Of a stretch of DNA of 64,000 bases, positions 63,298-64,000 are shown piece after piece. The translations under genes and the position numbers were made by a program. Position 1 is the first letter of the stretch, and every line of letters starts with the position of its first letter. Source of the stretch: Arcobacter aquimarinus (lineage in GTDB: Bacteria; Campylobacterota; Campylobacteria; Campylobacterales; Arcobacteraceae); contig NZ_CP030944.1 of NCBI RefSeq assembly GCF_013177635.1, positions 620,001 to 684,000 on the forward strand, written 5' to 3'. The notes below the pieces were generated by a model that saw nothing but the letters and a program-made list of their open reading frames with translations, ran no database searches and had not been told where the DNA came from.

Positions 63298-64000
63298 ATG
63301 GGTGCAAAAATTCAAGCTGATGAAATCAGTTCTATAATTAAAGAAAGAATTGATAACTTTGAATTAAATGTAGATGTAAACGAAACAGGTAAGATTATCT
63401 CTTATGCAGATGGTATTGCTCAAGTTTATGGTCTAAAAAATGTAATGGCTGGAGAATTAGTTGAGTTTGAAAATGGTGAGAGAGGTCTTGCATCAAACTT
63501 AGAAGAATCTTCTGTAGGTATAGTTGTTCTTGGTAAAGGTGAAGGTCTTAGAGAAGGAACATCTTGTAGAAGATTAGGAAAACTTTTAGAAACGCCAGTT
63601 GGTGAAGCAATGATTGGAAGAGTTGTAAATGCACTTGGTGAACCAATTGATGGTAAAGGTGTTATTGCATCAACAGAATCAAGATTTGTTGAAGAAAAAG
63701 CTCCTGGAATTATGTCAAGAAAATCTGTACATGAACCATTACAAACTGGTATTAAAGCAATCGACGCACTTGTTCCAATTGGAAGAGGACAAAGAGAACT
63801 TATTATTGGAGATAGACAAACTGGTAAAACTACAGTTGCTATTGATACAATTCTTAACCAAAAAGGTGAAAATGTAATTTGTATTTATGTTGCAATTGGT
63901 CAAAAATCATCTTCTGTTGCTTCTGTTGTTAGAACATTAGAAGAGTCTGGCGCTATGGATTATACAATTGTTGTTAATGCATCAGCTTCTGATTCATCTG
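63298..64000 (+). CDS. atpA: ATP synthase subunit alpha (3' end outside window)
   Basis: The first 234 codons are present. [18 protein letters not shown] begins the beta-barrel domain, followed by the nucleotide-binding domain with P-loop [19 protein letters not shown] precedes the ATG. The gene continues past the right edge. No upstream a or c subunit gene is attached here. Confidence 0.97.
   Translation, partial: MGAKIQADEISSIIKERIDNFELNVDVNETGKIISYADGIAQVYGLKNVMAGELVEFENGERGLASNLEESSVGIVVLGKGEGLREGTSCRRLGKLLETPVGEAMIGRVVNALGEPIDGKGVIASTESRFVEEKAPGIMSRKSVHEPLQTGIKAIDALVPIGRGQRELIIGDRQTGKTTVAIDTILNQKGENVICIYVAIGQKSSSVASVVRTLEESGAMDYTIVVNASASDSS

Noticed and set aside
63629-63877. An open reading frame of about 80 codons overlapping atpA on the plus strand
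   Set aside because: Its composition is that of a shifted frame of atpA and it has no ribosome site; the same applies to other open frames antisense to or inside well-identified genes.
1-64000. A hidden phage, insertion element, toxin-antitoxin, CRISPR or defence system
   Set aside because: No transposase, integrase, array, terminal repeats or typical defence genes were seen; gene content and codon use are uniform.

Overview
The window is a gene-dense, AT-rich chromosomal segment of a Campylobacterota bacterium, most likely a marine or salt-tolerant member of the Arcobacter group. This rests on the low GC content, the sox cluster beside SoxH-like and rhodanese genes, kinases with a MGEMIGNIAHQWRQPL-type H-box, homologues of the Helicobacter/Campylobacter cell-shape enzymes Csd3/Pgp3 and Csd6/Pgp2, a split b/b' ATP synthase stator next to parAB, and an ectABCD operon. 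No phage, insertion sequence, CRISPR array, tRNA or rRNA was found. The sequence is almost entirely core genome. No gene-free stretch exceeds 300 bases; the longest (22422-22651) is the ectA control region.

Layout: 1-9000 is sulfur oxidation and redox: the end of soxZ, soxA, a haem-less small exported protein, soxB, a cytochrome c-thioredoxin fusion, MOSC, DsrE-like, an alpha/beta hydrolase, a SoxH-like metallohydrolase, a degenerate HD-GYP protein and an exported rhodanese. 9100-19200 holds valS, a MATE exporter, GNAT, TetR, YwbE, an FKBP-type isomerase, a lipoprotein and a lone RND exporter. 19300-22450 is ectABCD (ectoine and hydroxyectoine), with a MerR-type gene and a patterned control region behind it. 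23000-25250 has two divergent peptidoglycan-trimming enzymes. 25300-29130 is purL and purH. 29250-40400 mixes two large orphan sensor kinases with bioA, a NUDIX hydrolase, FAA hydrolase, msrB/msrA, a thiamine-binding-type protein and rnhB. 40460-43040 is clpB with a CIRCE operator. 43100-47730 is the compact rpmH-rnpA-yidD-yidC-jag-mnmE series. 47700-54800 has housekeeping genes (sixA, htpX, aroC, rnc, a LapB-like TPR protein, dnaG, ridA). 54900-58430 is rplU-rpmA-obg-proB-fmt, and 59395-64000 is birA-parA-parB-atpF'-atpF-atpH-atpA, with atpA running off the end.

How the genes work together: Sox proteins oxidise thiosulfate in the periplasm, with accessory redox proteins alongside. Ectoine synthesis gives osmoprotection. 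Two periplasmic-binding-domain sensors without a local response regulator feed signals to unknown partners.

The most interesting points are: an rnpA frame with no ATG/GTG/TTG start; dnaG and birA with a -10 box placed for leaderless mRNAs; three 22-bp-phased dyads in the ectA leader plus an 11-bp-phased A-tract repeat; a long inverted repeat around the bioA -10 box in a genome section whose BirA lacks a DNA-binding domain; an inverted repeat abutting the soxB -10 box; and the periplasmic sensor kinase assemblies. Coordinates and motifs were read by eye; family names are recognition from sequence, not database results.
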